Origin: Tetrastigma voinierianum
Taxonomy: Eukaryota > Streptophyta > Magnoliopsida > Vitales > Vitaceae
Direction of reading: 5' to 3'
Assembly: GCA_016808115.1 (NCBI GenBank)
Contig: JAEQBH010001391.1
Coordinates: forward strand, 617,658 to 681,657
DNA length: 64,000 nt
The translations under genes and the position numbers were made by a program. This document shows positions 49,560 through 62,110 of this stretch, piece after piece (the stretch's first letter is position 1; each line of letters opens with the position of its first letter). The notes under the pieces were generated by a model. It had not been told where the DNA came from and ran no database searches. It was given only the letters and a program-made list of their open reading frames with translations.

Positions 49560-50080
49560 AATGAGGTGCCTGCCCCCCCTTTTTATAAAACGGTTTGTTG
49601 AAAGGCCTTTGGAAGTCGAGGAATGCGTAGGATGCCAAATTTTGCACACACTTAGTTTCCATCTTAAAATCAACAAAAAAAAAAAAATTGATTTAGGTAA
49701 ATTGAACTAAATTAAAAACAAAAATCAAAATTTAAAAAATTAAAAATAAACCTAAGAATAAAAATAAAATAAAATAAAGATAAGATTACCAAAAAGGACA
49801 GTTACTAAAACGGGAAGTTACTAAAAATAGCATAATATGAAAATTCACTAATTCTAAGCAAAAATCAAAAAAATTTGAGCTGCAGTTTGGTTTCAGTGGA
49901 CACCAAACCAGCTCAATTTCACTGATTACACTCATGAAGGGTCAGGAGGAGCTCCTTGACCGGCGGTAACTGTGCTATAGCCCTCATGCTTAGTTCCTTC
50001 TTGTTGACTTTCTTCCTCTTTGGTTGATTTTGAGGGCGATCATTGGCTCTGCGAGGCGGCGTGCGGGACAACTCCCATCA
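49560..50080 (-). other. Element B AT-rich spacer
   Basis: A-rich sequence including a 12-A run. A repeat of 'ttactaaaa' and the sentence-like block 'ggtttcagtggacacc' are matched at 55420-55560 in C. No gene. Confidence 0.5.
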
Positions 50081-50087
50081 AGCTGCT

Positions 50088-50461
50088 TCAACTTGGTTTA
50101 CCAATTCTGCTTGCCCCCTGGTGGGAGCTTTTGGTTTCTCTGCATTTTGACAGTGACGGAACTTCGCCAGCTCCCTTCTTGTCATCTTCCACTAGCTTGT
50201 GCTTGTTACTCAAGTGAAAAATATTGAGCTCCAATGTCAAGTTGCCAAATGTGAGCTGCATGACTCCATTTCGGCAATTGATTAACGCATTGGCAGTGGC
50301 CAAAAATGGTCTTCCCAGGATAATTGGCACGTGATTGGGCCCACTTTCTATTAGCTCGGTGTCAAGTACTACAAAATCCACTGGGTAGTAGAATTTGTTC
50401 ACCTTTACCAACACATCCTCAACTACTCCCTTAGGAATTTTCACCGATCAATCAGCCAATG
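50088..50461 (-). pseudogene. Element B aspartic protease, C-terminal portion (split by element C)
   Basis: The minus frame 50088-50444 reads MKIPKGVVEDVLVKVNKFYY, PVDFVVLDTELIESG, IILGRPFLATANALI, then VMQLTFGNLTLELNIF. This is the flap-proximal and C-terminal half of an Athila-type retropepsin, here uninterrupted. The N-terminal half with the active site would be at 59898-60060 beyond element C. Downstream of the protease there is no RT start. Confidence 0.9.
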
Positions 50462-52104
50462 TGATTCGTGCCATGGTAGGGTGATTCGGAATCAACAATA
50501 TTTGTAGTCCTAAGTTCATCCCCTCTTCTTAGTGAAATCGAAACTCTTTGTAGCATAGTGATTACGAGGGTGAACACGGGGATGGAGTTTTCATCCTATG
50601 AATGACTCATCGGTGTTAGAAAATGGTGAGGCTTTTAGTTTGGATTTTGGACTTTTGTTTCAAAGCAGTGAAGATTGTATAGTTCTTGACTAAGCTGGCA
50701 AAAGCTTGAAGTTAATTGTGAAATGGTAACCTTGAGGTTTGGAGTCACTAACTTGATAACATAAAATTTAACAAGTGTCCTCGGGTCATATCCTCGCATT
50801 ATGGCAAATAACATATAGTCAAAGCCATATAGGATCTTTGTTTAACTAGAAAACCTAACCCTAGAATGCTCCTATTCGAAGTCAGCATAGGTAATATGCA
50901 CTCTGACCCACTTTTCGGTTTGAAACCACACAGCTTTTCGACCTCGTTTAAATTGGCTCGTAAAGGCCGTCCCCAAGAATAACAGTGCATCAACAATAAG
51001 TATGCCTTGTACCTAAGCATGGTAAGTATTGGCCAAAGTAATGACATTAAATGATATTCAACCTTAATTTGAAAAGGCTGGGGCCATAAATACGTGCACC
51101 AGCATTTAAAACAAGAGGACCACTATGGCCCCTTGCCCGTGACCAAGTAGCCACGCTTCCTCTTCAAGGTATAAGGCTTAGCCAAGCATCCCTTGAGTTG
51201 TCATCCTCAAGGGGAGTGTTCAACAGCCCTAAGAAAATGAAAGAAAGAGGAGAGAAGAGAGAAAAAGCAAACCCTAAAATGAAAATTGAGGTGTATTGAA
51301 ATGCAAAAGTTACTTAGGGTTACAAAAATGGTTGGGTTTATATAGTACGACCCAATTGTGGAAACTCTGTAGAAAGCCTAAAGTTTTAAAATCATACCAA
51401 GGGACAAGAAGGTAATACACCAAAGCGGGTCGTTTGGCATTAATTACACAAAATTAACGGGGCGGGAATTTGGCTATGCGGGAAATTTAGGATAAGCGAA
51501 AATTTAAGCTAACTAGCGAAATTTCGCTAGCTCTAGAGTGCCACGGAGATAGCGAAATCTGAAATTTTCGCTATGATGAATTTCGCTGGCTAAGCGAAAT
51601 TTAATAATACGAAATTTGTGAAGATAAGCGAAATGGAGGAATTTCGTAGGCACGGTGATTTTCGCTATGTAGCCGAAATTTCGCTAGCATGAAATTTCCA
51701 CTTTCTCTAGGATTGAAATTTTGCTATCCCGGTACAATCATAATGAAATTTTACGCCAAATCATAAGCTGAAATTTCTTTAGGTTACTTTGTCTTCCTTT
51801 GCTTTGCCTCTTGCACCCTCTGTTTGCATCCTTTTCATCATTTTGCCTTCATTTCTTTATTGCATCTTGGTATTTGTGATGGCTAAAAAATAGTTTCAAT
51901 CTTCATGGTTCCGCACATATCTTGATATCGAACTCCCAAGGTATGCAAAAACCTGCAAAATAACAAAAAAATAACCTCGAAATGGCATAAATGATACTAA
52001 GTGGACCTGAACACCTCAATTGGCTTAATTGATACGATTAGTGCGCAAAAAGCACTCAAAACCTATCTCGAATAGGGCTCAATAAACGGCTTTGACCTTA
52101 ATCA
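50462..52104 (-). mobile_element. Element C, 3' LTR
   Basis: 1643 bp, TGATTCGTGCCATGG to CCTTAATCA. It matches 58362-59897 through long stretches such as 'aaaatggtgaggcttttag' and 'aagtgtcctcgggtcatat'. Left flank CAATG; right flank of the element CAAAG, a 5-bp duplication with one mismatch. Confidence 0.88.
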
Positions 52105-53380
52105 CACCCTGACAAGCGCGTTGCTAGTCCCTTAGCAATCTTTAGAGCAACTCAGGACATGTATGCGTGATTTTCTCAAAAAAGTTTATGGTTCAAAGGT
52201 GTATGTACAAATAAGCATTACCTTTAAAATGAAGAAATTGATACGAGTTTGAAAGCAGAGCATGAGTGAAAACCATACAAGAACAATTTGAGGTCAACAT
52301 AGGATCCATGGTTCCCAACCTGAATTTACACCAAAGTCTAATGGTTCTTAATGTAACCAGATTGAGCCAATAAATTGCAAAATTATCCCCTCCCCCCAAC
52401 CTAGCTACTGGCATGGCCTTAAGCTGTTGAACAACCTAAATAGGAAAAGCTACACTCTTCTTTCTTTATTCAACTACATCGTAGGGTGCAATGCTTAAAA
52501 CTCGATTTCACCAAGAATACGTATAGCAGGGTCCGGAAGTGACTCAGAACCAATTGAGTTTGGGCATCAAGCCAAAAGGATCCTTGACCACAAGCTCTAC
52601 GAGGCTTCACCGGACTCAGAATGACTTGAAAATCAAGCACCCTCTGATCGTTAAACTCTACCTATCCACCCATGTAACGAACACTAAGTCGATGACTCCT
52701 GACAAATTAAGGCTTAGGGCATGGGCTTCATTCGCCATATACCCCTCGGGCCAGTGCCGGGTTTCAGAAGCGAGAAGTGTCACGACTTTATTTTTCTTTT
52801 TCTTCTTTTCTTTTTCTTTTGCTTTTTCTTTTCTTTTTCCTTTTGGAAGACTACATTGGTCTTCATATATGGATAACTATAAAACCTATCATGGGTGGCT
52901 AACATGCCTAAAATGGCTTTTACAAAGTGAAAGGAGGTATATAATTTCACGACCTATTAGTATAATCGATGTGCGGTGTGTGGAATTAGCTTAAGGGAAT
53001 ATTCGAAAGTTAGATACGGCTAGAATCTTAATTGACCAAAAGCCAGATCATGCATGGAGTTGTTCTAACATTAGGTGACAAACAGGGTTTCAATTTTCCA
53101 TAAAAAGGCAATTCAATTGTCCAATTAAAAGCAATTCAATTGTCCAATTGAAAACAAAAATTGGATACACAAAGTGGGGCACAAAAAGTGATATGCAAAA
53201 GTGTAATACTGTATATAACACTGTATAGCTTTTGATATAGCCAAAATGGCTAGTACATGCATAACAAAGCTAAACATACAAAAATATCACTGCCTACTAT
53301 GGCTAATACATGAATCCTACACAAAATTAGTAGGCAGTTGATAAAGCTGATAACTATACAAAATCATAAAAAGAAGCCTA
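52105..53380 (-). other. Element C region between 3' LTR and accessory ORF
   Basis: Non-coding. Conserved block at 52643-52850 with a TTTTC tract. The plus-strand 52539-52994 frame crosses that block by chance. Confidence 0.6.
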
Positions 53381-53386
53381 ACCACC

Positions 53387-55200
53387 TCACTCCTGTGGTG
53401 GTGGTGGGTGCTCCTTCCACTCTTCTTCTTTCATGACATATCCAAGAAGGCTGCTGTACCAATGGAGCTCAGGTCTGCAGTCGGGAACGCGGGAATACCC
53501 CAGATGTGTCATGATCTGTTTGCCAGCATGAGTGAAGCCCAGGTGACCTAGAAGTGGCCTGTTTCGAGGTGACCTTTGGTCTGTCTTTGCTGGGTAGTGG
53601 CGAAGAACATCCCCGACATCCATAGCGTGGCTAGCTCTCGAGCGGCGTGTATGTGTGCTGGAATCTTTGTGTTGTATAAGATGGGCAGAAGTATCAGGTA
53701 GGCTGCGAGTAACGCGCATGTGGAGAGGAGATGGAGACATATGTGGGTGGACTCCTCTCCCACCTCGGGCTCGGGCGTGACTATCGTGCGTGGGAGTCCT
53801 CGGCCTCCCCGATGCGTGCCTCCTCCTGATCCTCTTTGTGGAGGAGAAAAGATGGCGTGACCAGCCCGCTCGCTCCATCGAGCGAATGAGGACACGGGGG
53901 CATCGAATCCTCCGGCTGATCAGAGGCTCCTCTGGAAGCCCGTATTAACGAGGACATGGCTCAGTCGTGCGGCAATGATGGGAACTCCATTTCGAACAAA
54001 CCGCTACGATTGGACCTTTGTCTTCCAAAATGCATCAAGGAGGTCATCACCCGGCTCGGAGGGACTAAGCCGGTATCCCTCGGAGATCCAGGTGGGCCTC
54101 GGATGGGCCACACTACGTTAATACGTGAGTCTTACTTGTGGGAAGAATTTGGATCTGAGCAGTGATCGATCGGCGGCATACGGGGCGGAGCTGCCTCCTG
54201 AAGAGCACTGGCCCGGCTGTGGTGTCTCGGGCGAGAATGCGGACCATCTCCCGCTGAGGTGGGTGAGACAATCTGATAACCCTCTGAATTGGCTGCGGTA
54301 TCTACAGGCTACTTATTTCTTGAAATGTGCGCGCTCACAAGCACTCTGGGCGTCGTCTATAGTGAGCAGAGGCTCGGAGTGGACTAGGGCGCTCCCAGGG
54401 AGGTCATCGAGATGGTAGGGCGTAGAACCACCGGGATAATAAAAGCGCCTCGGCGTCATGGATAGCGAGTAGTGCTCGATCGATGAATCGAGTCCACTGA
54501 GATTTGGGATCGACCATCGGTGCGGGACGTCGTAGAATGACTCCCAAATGGAAGTCTCTCTCGAATGAAGCGCTGACGTTCCGGATCGGGTGCCGATGAA
54601 TAACGGCCTCTAGATCACAGGTGGCGATGTGAGGCGAAGGGTCGCCTGCTGGCGGCATTAATTTGGAGACGGTGAGGAGTGCGGATGAGGATGACTCACC
54701 GGCTGGTGCGAGCCGCTTGGGCGAGACCCTCTGAATGCGTCTTGTGTGGTGAAGGGCCGGGTCCGGTCAGGTGTCTGGTACCTCCCCCAAGCCCTGAGGC
54801 TCCTCGGGGGTGCCTCGGGGCATTTGGAGTCGAGTGGGTGCGGGATCGGAGGCTGGAATTGGGACTCTCCTCCGCTCAGTCACGGGCAGAGCCTTGTAGT
54901 CGGCGGGACCGCCTGCAGTGCGAACCTGCGTAGTGCGAGCAGTTCTTGGGTAAGGCTCCGTGATGAAAATGAAACCGGGGCCTTTGCGGATATGGTAGCG
55001 CATGGCGGGGCTCGTGGGCGAGACCGAGGGCCGCAAGCGGGGTGTGTGCGCGTGGCTCGACCCAGCTCCGGCGATGCGCCGGTCGGCTATGGGGACGGTG
55101 CGAGGCTCGTCTTGACGGTGGAGAGTCTGATGAGCAGCTAGGAGCTGGAGGCAGCGGAGTGGCTCGGGTGGGTACAGGGAGGAAAAGGATATGAAGTGAA
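53387..55200 (-). pseudogene. Element C accessory reading region, homologous to that of B
   Basis: Same position and motif order as 47600-49500. On the minus strand, in changing phases, one reads PRGTPEEPQGL (about 54790), WESFYDVPH (about 54535), RRFYYPGGS..YHLDDLPGS (about 54420) and REMVRILARDTT (54225-54262), then an acidic segment EDQEEARIGEAED (about 53820). It ends in a frame with KEEEWKEHPPPPQE, stop at 53387. The whole region is visibly richer in G+C than the rest of the element. Frameshifts prevent naming a start. Confidence 0.6.
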
Positions 55201-55249
55201 TTCCAAAAGCCCCTCCCCTGGTTCAATTTATAAGTCGCTGGGCAGCCCA

Positions 55250-55865
55250 ACAGTCATTTTGCCCATTTCGCTATAATAGTGAAATCTGCTTGACTGATTC
55301 AGCCTGCATCCAGTTTTTCGGCATTAAAATATTAATAATAATATTAAAAAAAATTATCATATTAAAATATACTTAAATATTTAATATAAGATAATATAAT
55401 ATAATTACAAAGTTGCTAAAAATGGAAAGCTACTAAATTAGGAAACTTACTAAAAATAGCCAAAATTATTGAAATTGACCAAATTAAAATAAAAAGCAAA
55501 AAATTATTGAGCTGCAATTTGGTTTTTGAGAACACCAAACCAGCCCAAAGTTACAAAATTACTTCAGGAGGGTCAAGGAGGATGATCTCCTCAGCCGAAG
55601 CAATGACTTCAATTTGATTCCTTGGTGTTAGTTTCCGTTGTTGACTTAGTTCTCAGCAGTTGAATTTGGGCGAAGCGGTGCCTGCGGTGGCTGCGATGCA
55701 TGATGCGAAACACCTCTTGCACCTTAGTTTAGCTTTACGCAGTTCTTGGACATTAAGCTTCCCTGCATTTTGACCCACTGAACACACTTCATCAGTCACT
55801 TGATTTTTAGTTTCTTCCAGCTTGTTCTTGTTCAGTGAAATATGTTGGCTCTCTGTGTCATGTTA
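55250..55865 (-). other. Element C AT-rich spacer
   Basis: Matches 49560-50260 of B in order, starting with a run of AT-rich repeats (55320-55410). No gene seen. Confidence 0.5.
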
Positions 55866-56260
55866 CCAAAATGCGCCAGTTGCATGACCCCATTTCAGCA
55901 ATTGATGATTGCATTGGCAGTGGCCAGAAATGGTCTTCCCAGGATGATTGGTACATGATTGGGCTCATTTTCTATTGGCTCGGTGTCGAGCACTACAAAA
56001 TCTTGCATTAGTAGAATTTATGCCTTTCTGAACATCTTCAAGCTATTCCCTTAGGAGTCTTTCACCAGATCTATAAGATGATAGTGTGATGTTGGTAGGT
56101 TTAAGTTCACCCAAACCCTCTTTGCTCATAAATGAAGAGAGTATGGCGTGGGTTCCTGTGGCTCCTAAATCGAGTGCCTTGTGCATGCTAATTATGTTGG
56201 CGAAATTGTGGGAGATCCGGGATCCTTGTGTTGTTGGGTTCTTGCTTTGGATTATGGCAG
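55866..56260 (-). pseudogene. Element C aspartic protease
   Basis: The minus strand reads NFANIISMHKALDLGATG, the active site DLGA-T, then LGELKPTNITLSSYR at 56080-56110. In another phase the C-terminal half corresponds to the B protease (the B phrases 'gccaaaaatggtcttcccag' and 'tggtcttcccaggataatt' recur at 55921). The order LTR-PBS-gag-linker-PRO is kept. DLGAT instead of DLGAS is an acceptable retropepsin variant. It is broken by at least one frameshift. Confidence 0.82.
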
Positions 56261-57050
56261 CGACTTGTTAGGTTAAATGCCTTCTTCTCAATGCCCAACC
56301 CCTTTTTGATTGTGCAAAAGATCTTTCAAAAACTTTGCATGAAACGGGACTTGTTTGATGATGTCCCGAAAGAGAGGTATATTGCCTTACGCTGCCTTAG
56401 GACTTCGAGATGCACCGCTATTTGGGATGCCTTCTTCTTGCCTCCTAAGTGCTTGTGGGAAATGGGGTGGCATGCGTGCTTCATTGAGTCTCCTTAGGAA
56501 AAATGTGTTCTGGCTCCATTTCTTCTCCTTTCACTTTGGTTTCATGCGAGGCTTGGGCATGGGCGATCAACCTCTTTTCGACTCCTCCGGGGTGATTATA
56601 GCCTTCGTGCCATCCGTTCGAATTCTTTGGATAGACACTTCATGGACTCCTTTTGGATTTGGCAATGTTGGGAGGAACCTTCCTCTTTCACTGTACCTCA
56701 ACAACTTGTTAATCTTGGTGATTGAATCTTTTTGCGGATTGTCAATTTTTTGGTTAGATTGCATCTCCAGCCGTCTGTATCAAATTCGGTGTGCTCTCTG
56801 ATGTCGATCCTTTGTGCCGGTTGCACATTGATCCCTTTTGTTCTTCCACAAAGTACCTACACCTCAAATTCAATATGGCTTGTTCACATGAGATGAGGAT
56901 GGAGGTGGTTGTGGTTGTGTGGTGGAACAAGCTACGTAGTTTGGCACACAGGAATGCATGCAGCGGGGGATTGGGTTTCGAAGGGAGGTTAGGGTGATTC
57001 CTCAGTGGGATTGTAGGTATTTCCATATGGAGCGATTGGGTTATGGAGGC
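56261..57050 (-). pseudogene. Element C Gag C-terminus and linker
   Basis: Minus-strand reading has LRNHPNLPSKPNPP (56970-57010), corresponding to the Athila Gag tail 'WRNHPNFSW..N', then GRFLPTLPNPKGVHEV (56620-56680), corresponding to the linker 'G.LP.QP.PNPKG.HEV'. These join Gag to protease. The region is interrupted by frameshifts. Confidence 0.72.
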
Positions 57051-58163
57051 TTATATTGACCTCACGGCATTTGCATATTCGACATCAAATCCTTCAGAAG
57101 GGCCATAGGATACTATTCTTCTTGGTGGACGAGGATTGGAAGTGGTGCATGAATTAGCTTGTCTTGAATTTTCGATCAGCGCACGCACTTCATGGAGCCT
57201 TTTGCCTTCTAGCTCCTCCACCTTCCTAGCTAAGGTTGAAATTCTAGCCTTCATTTCCATATCCTTTGACAGTGCATACATCCCACTCCTAGGGTTGGCT
57301 AAAGGCCTCATTTTTTCCATTTCTCTAGGGTTTGGCTCGTCCCAACCCTTAGAAGTTTCAGCCACATAGTTTAAAAAATCCATGGCTTCATCGGGATGCT
57401 TACTCAAAAAATCTCCTCCACACATGGTTTCCAAAAGCTGTTTCATGGTAGGAGACATACCACCATAGAAGTGGTTTACAAGCATCCATGTATCAAACCC
57501 ATGGTGTGGGCATGCACTGATAGTCTCCATAAATCTCTCCCAGCACTGGTAGAACTTCTCACCATCTTGAGAAGCTGCAAAGGTGTAAATTTGTCTCTTA
57601 ATTGTTGGTCTTGTAGACCTTGAAGAACTTCTTTATAGATACACTGCGGCTTTGCCCGATTTCTTATGGTTCTAGGCCTTAGTGAGTTGAAGGCCAAATC
57701 TTGGCCTTGTCCTTTTTAAGGTCAATGGAAATGCTTTCGACTTTAAGCGAATCCATGTCAATCATACCTTCCTTAAAAGTGGTCTGAAACCTCCTCAAAA
57801 ATCCCTTATATGAGTGTATGGGTTTTCATTTTCCATACCATGATATGTGGGGAGTAGGGGTACCAAATAGGGCCTCACTGCCACATCTTCAGCAGGAGGT
57901 ATGATACAGGAAGGGGCACTAACTCTAGGAGGGTGTATGTGGTCCCTCATCGACCTATATGTTGTTGGATTCATTGGGGTACCTGGCTGACTCTGCTGTT
58001 CCTCAGGTAGGGGATCCATTTGGTCAATTGGCACACTGATTTCACTGCCTTGTTCAATTGGTACTCTGATTCTTTGCAATCTACCTGATGTCTCTCTTTC
58101 CCAGTGGTGCATAAACACGCAATTACCTGACGAGACACAGCAAGAGCACGAGCAAACTTGCAA
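57051..58163 (-). pseudogene. Element C Gag
   Basis: The best-preserved Gag in the window. The N-terminal frame (57795-58163) has MRDHIHPPRVSAPSCIIPP, then EDVAVRPYLVPLLPTYHGM and ENPYTHIRDF, the Athila 'NNFELKP.LI.MLPTFHG...ENPY.HL.DF'. The C-terminal frame (57051-57530) has METISACPHHGFDTWMLV, HFYGGMSPTMKQLLETMCGG and PDEAMDFLNYVAETSK, the block 'CPHHGFE.W.LV.YFYEGL....+.+++.M..G.F....EA...L..LAE'. A frameshift between 57530 and 57795 separates them (57476-57697 is the overlapping phase). Assembly and RNA packaging role by family. Confidence 0.85.
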
Positions 58164-58343
58164 AAGGGTTATTGTTAGCTAAAATAAAAGAAATGGCTTG
58201 TCTGAAAACAAAAACGGTCGATAGCTGCAAAGTAGTGGCTTCTTTGATTCTGACAGCTGAAATTCAAAGGGTTAAAAGGTCACCTTAAAGCCTTAATGAT
58301 GATTACAAGTACGCCCGACTTATCAAAGCGTGGTTTGGCACCA

Positions 58344-58359
58344 TCCGACAACGGCGCCA
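58344..58359 (-). other. Primer-binding site of element C (tRNA-Asp)
   Basis: Minus strand TGGCGCCGTTGTCGGA, two differences from the tRNA-Asp complement, 2 bases from the LTR. Confidence 0.88.
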
Positions 58360-58361
58360 TT

Positions 58362-59897
58362 TGATTAGTGCCACGGTAGGGTGGTCGGAATCAACAATAT
58401 TTTTGAGTCTAAGTTCCTCCCTCTTTGCGGTAGTGAGCTCACTGCGGCATGGTAGTCTAGGGTCGAGACACGGGGATGGGTTTTTTCATCCTATGAATGA
58501 CTCGCATCAGTGTTGAAAATGGTGAGGCTTTTAGTTTGGATTTTTGGACTTTTGTTTCAAAACAGTGGAGATTGTATAGTTACTGACTAATTGTAAAAGC
58601 TTGAAGTTAATTGTGAAATGGTAACCTTGAAGGTTTAGATTAAACAACTTGATAACATGGGGGCCTAACAAGTGTCCTCGGGTCATATCCTCGCATTATG
58701 GAAAATAACATATAGTGAAGCCATAAGCTGGATCTTTGTTTAACTAGAAAACCTAACCACAGAATCCACTCCTATTCGAGTAACACAGGTAATATGCACT
58801 CCACTGACCCCTTCCGGTTTGAAACCTGACACTGACCTCATTTCAGTGGCTCGTAAAAGGCCATCTAAAGAATATGATTGCATCTAACAATAAGTATACC
58901 TTGTACCACTACAACATGGTAAGTATTAGCGAATGTGACATTAAATGATATTGACCCAATTTGAAGGGTTAGGAATATAAATACGTGCACCTTAGCATTT
59001 AAAACATGAGGACCACTACTGTGCCCCCATGACCAAGCTAGCCACCTTCTTCTTCAAGGCTATAAGGCTTAATAAGCATCCCTTGAGTTGTCATCCTCGA
59101 GGGAGTGTTGGCAGCCTAGAAAATGAAAGAAAGAAAGGAGAGAGAAGAGAGAAAGCAAATACTAAAATGAAAATTGCGGGTATTGAAATTCAAAAGTACT
59201 TAGGGTTACAAAATGGTTGAGTTTATAGTACGACCCTGAGGGTATGAAGAACTCTGAAAGCCCTAAAGTTTTGGCTCATACGAGGAGACCGAAGGTAATA
59301 CACCAAAACGGGGTCGTTTGGCATTAATTACACAAAATTAACAGGGGCAAGAATTTCGCTATGCAGGAGAATTTCGCTAGCCTAGCGAAATTTCGCTAGA
59401 GAGATAGCGAAAATGGAGAATTTCGCTAGGCACAGTGATTTTCGCTATGTAGCGAGGGATTTCGTTAGCTTTAATGAGAATTTCCCAGTTCCCAGGATTG
59501 CGAATTTTCGCTAGGATGAGAATTTTCGCAATCAGCGAAATTTTGCAATCATAAGCGAGAATTTCTTGGGTTTACTGTTCTTCACTAAGCACACTGCTAC
59601 ACCCTCTCTTGCATCGCTTTTTGCATCATTTTCCTTCATTTCTTTATTGCATCTTGGTATTTGTGATGGGTGAAAATAGTTTCAATCTTCATGGTTCATA
59701 CGTATCTGATATCGAACTCCCAGGTATCTGAAACACAGAAATAACGAAAAAATAACCTCGAGAATGGCATAAAGTGATGCCTAAAGTGGACCTAAAGCAC
59801 CTCAATTGGCTTAATTGATCACGATTAGTGTGAAGCACTCAAAACCTATCTCGAATAGGGCTCGAAAATAGCACTTTTTAGGCCTTAATCCTGATGA
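58362..59897 (-). mobile_element. Element C, 5' LTR
   Basis: TGATTAGTGCCACGG to about 59894-59897. Dyad array at 59348-59575; a weak TATA (GTTTATAG, reversed orientation) about 125 bases away. The end is blurred by a 3-base insertion, so the target-duplication copy CAAAG is at 59898-59902. Confidence 0.86.
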
Positions 59898-60060
59898 CAA
59901 AGTGATGTTGGTATGTGAGCTCCCACTAAACCTAGCTGCTTATACCTTGAATATGGCGGTGGAGTTTGCGGCCCCAAAGTCTAACGATTAACTTTGTCTA
60001 TGCAAGTCCCGCGATATTAGCGATATTGTGGGGATGGATCCTTGTATTTCAGCCCGGGGT
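59898..60060 (-). pseudogene. Element B protease, N-terminal portion
   Basis: Resumes 'gtgatgttggtatgtgagc', homologous to 56080-56100 of C. The active-site segment (rc of 59970-60000) is degenerate: DKVN, a stop, then a shifted LG. Together with 50088-50461 it makes the protease interrupted by C. Confidence 0.72.
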
Positions 60061-61869
60061 CTTGCTCTGGGTGTAGACTTGCTCGATTGGAAGGCTTTCT
60101 TTTCAATGCCTAACCCTTTCTTGGTTGTACCTGGTCCTTTAAGAACTTTATAGGTTGGGACTCTTTATCATGTCAAGTAGTGGAATATTTGCAGCAAGCG
60201 CCTTAGCCTCCCAATTTTAGCTTGGTTTGGGATTTTTTCTTGCCTCTTAGTGCTTGGGGGAAATGGAGGGGATGTTTCTTCAACGGTTCTTCAACGGTTG
60301 TTGAGCTCGACTCCCTTTTCCTTGCATGTTGCCCCGGTCATGGGCATTGCTTTACCTGATTTCTTTTCCACTCCTCAGAGTGATGATAGCTCACTTCATC
60401 CATCCACTGGTTCTTTGGATGAACTACCTCATGGACTCCTTTTTGATTTGGCAATGTTTGGGAAGGAGCCTTTCTCTCTTCACAGTACCTCGATGATTGT
60501 TAATCTTTGTGATTTAATATTGTAGGTTATCAATTTTCTGATTAAGGTTATCACCGAGCCCATCTATTCTCTTGTTCGGTGTACTTTCCTAATTATCAAT
60601 TCTTTGTACCAATTGTATGTTGATCCCTTACCATTCTTCCACAAAAATTACTACCACCTTGCTTTCGAGTTTAAGATGGCTTGTTCCACGGGAAGAGGAT
60701 GATGGTGGTTGTGGTTGAGATGAACCAAGTGTTGTTTGGCACGGGGAACATAGCGGGTTAGGTTCCAGGAGGAGATTGGGTGATACTTCCAATTGGAATT
60801 GTATGTATTCACAGGTATGGGGCGATGGGATTTGTGGCTTATTTGGCCGCGGCATTGCGAAGCTCTGACATCAAATCCTTCCGCGAGAGTAATTGAAGGC
60901 GGTGTTCCACTGGATGGACGGAGTGGGTTGTGATTGATGCATGCTGGGTTGGCAATGCGGGATTTTAGGTCACTGCACGCACTTCGCAGGAGTCTTTCCT
61001 TCCGGCTCTTTGCTTTTCTAGCCAAGGTTGATATTTTGCTTTCATCTCATATCTTCGGAAAAGTGTAAATTCCTCCTTTGGTGGACTAAGGGATTCATTT
61101 CTCCCTTGGGGTTTGGCTCATCCCATCCTTGGAAGTTTCAGCCACATAATTCAAAATCCATGGCTTCATGCGGATGCTTGCTCGAGGAAGTCCCCTCCAC
61201 ATTGTTTCTACTTAGGTTGCTTCATGTGGGAGACATACCATAGAAGTGGTTTATAAGCATCCAAGTGTCGAAACCATGATGTGGACAAGCACTGATGGTT
61301 TCCATGAACCTCTCCCAGCATTGGTAGAACCTCTCATTGTCGAGGGCAGCAAAAGTGTAGATTTGCCTCTTCAAATTATTGGTCTTGTGAGCACTGAAGA
61401 ATTTTTTTAAAAATTACCTTTGCATTCTGCCTAACCAGTGGTTCTTGGTCTTAGTGGTGGCTTATATCTTGGCTTTGTCTTTGGTCGATGGAAATGCCTT
61501 CAACTTGACAAATCCATGTCAATTGTACCTTCCTTAAAGGTTATACACTTCCTCCAAAATCCTAATATGGGTGTTATGGATTTTAAGTAATCCACACCAT
61601 AAGGAAATGTGAGAAGTAGGGCACGGTGAGGTCTCAACGCTACATCCTCGCGGGGTATGATGCGGAAAGACACCCAATTCTAGGAGGGTGTATGCTGATC
61701 CCTCATTGATCGTATCTTCATTGGATTCTGGGGTTGCTTGTTGACTTTGTTGCTCCTCAGTGGGGATCCATTTGTTCCTTCCATACCTGATTTCACAGCC
61801 TTGCTCAACTAGTGCACTCACTCTTTGCAGTCTACCTGAACTGTCTCTATCCAAGTAGTGCATAAACAC
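60061..61869 (-). pseudogene. Element B Gag and linker, decayed
   Basis: Aligns with 56261-58163 of C. The N-terminal frame 61534-61869 starts MFMHYLDRDSSGRLQRVSAL (C: FMHHWERETSGRLQRIRVPI) and has EEQQSQ. The middle retains the 'cagcattggtagaacctctc' segment, equivalent to the Gag CPHHGF region. The C-terminal 60628-60855 frame has SQPQPPSSSSRG. Many frameshifts; no continuous Gag. Confidence 0.72.
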
Positions 61870-62090
61870 CTGTTACACAAAATTAGAAATAGCAAAGAAC
61901 ACCAACAAGGCTTGCCAAAAAGGATTAGTGTTAGCTAAAACAAAAACTAACTGTAGAAATAAAAAAGCGGTCGCGATGGCACTTAAGTAAAGCGGCGGTT
62001 CAAACAAGCGAAATTAAAGGGTAAGGGTCACTGGCGCTTGTAATGTGGATTACAAGTACATATCAACTCATCATCCATAGTTTGGCACCA

Positions 62091-62108
62091 TCCTCGGCAA
62101 CGACGCCA
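62091..62108 (-). other. Primer-binding site of element B (tRNA-Asp)
   Basis: Minus strand TGGCGTCGTTGCCGAGGA, two transitions from the tRNA-Asp complement, 2 bases from the LTR. Confidence 0.9.
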
Positions 62109-62110
62109 TT

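Noticed and set aside
53956..55141. Plus-strand ORFs in the GC-rich part of C (and 47924-49501 in B)
   Set aside because: They are antisense shadows of the accessory region; the minus-strand peptides are the ones shared between B and C.
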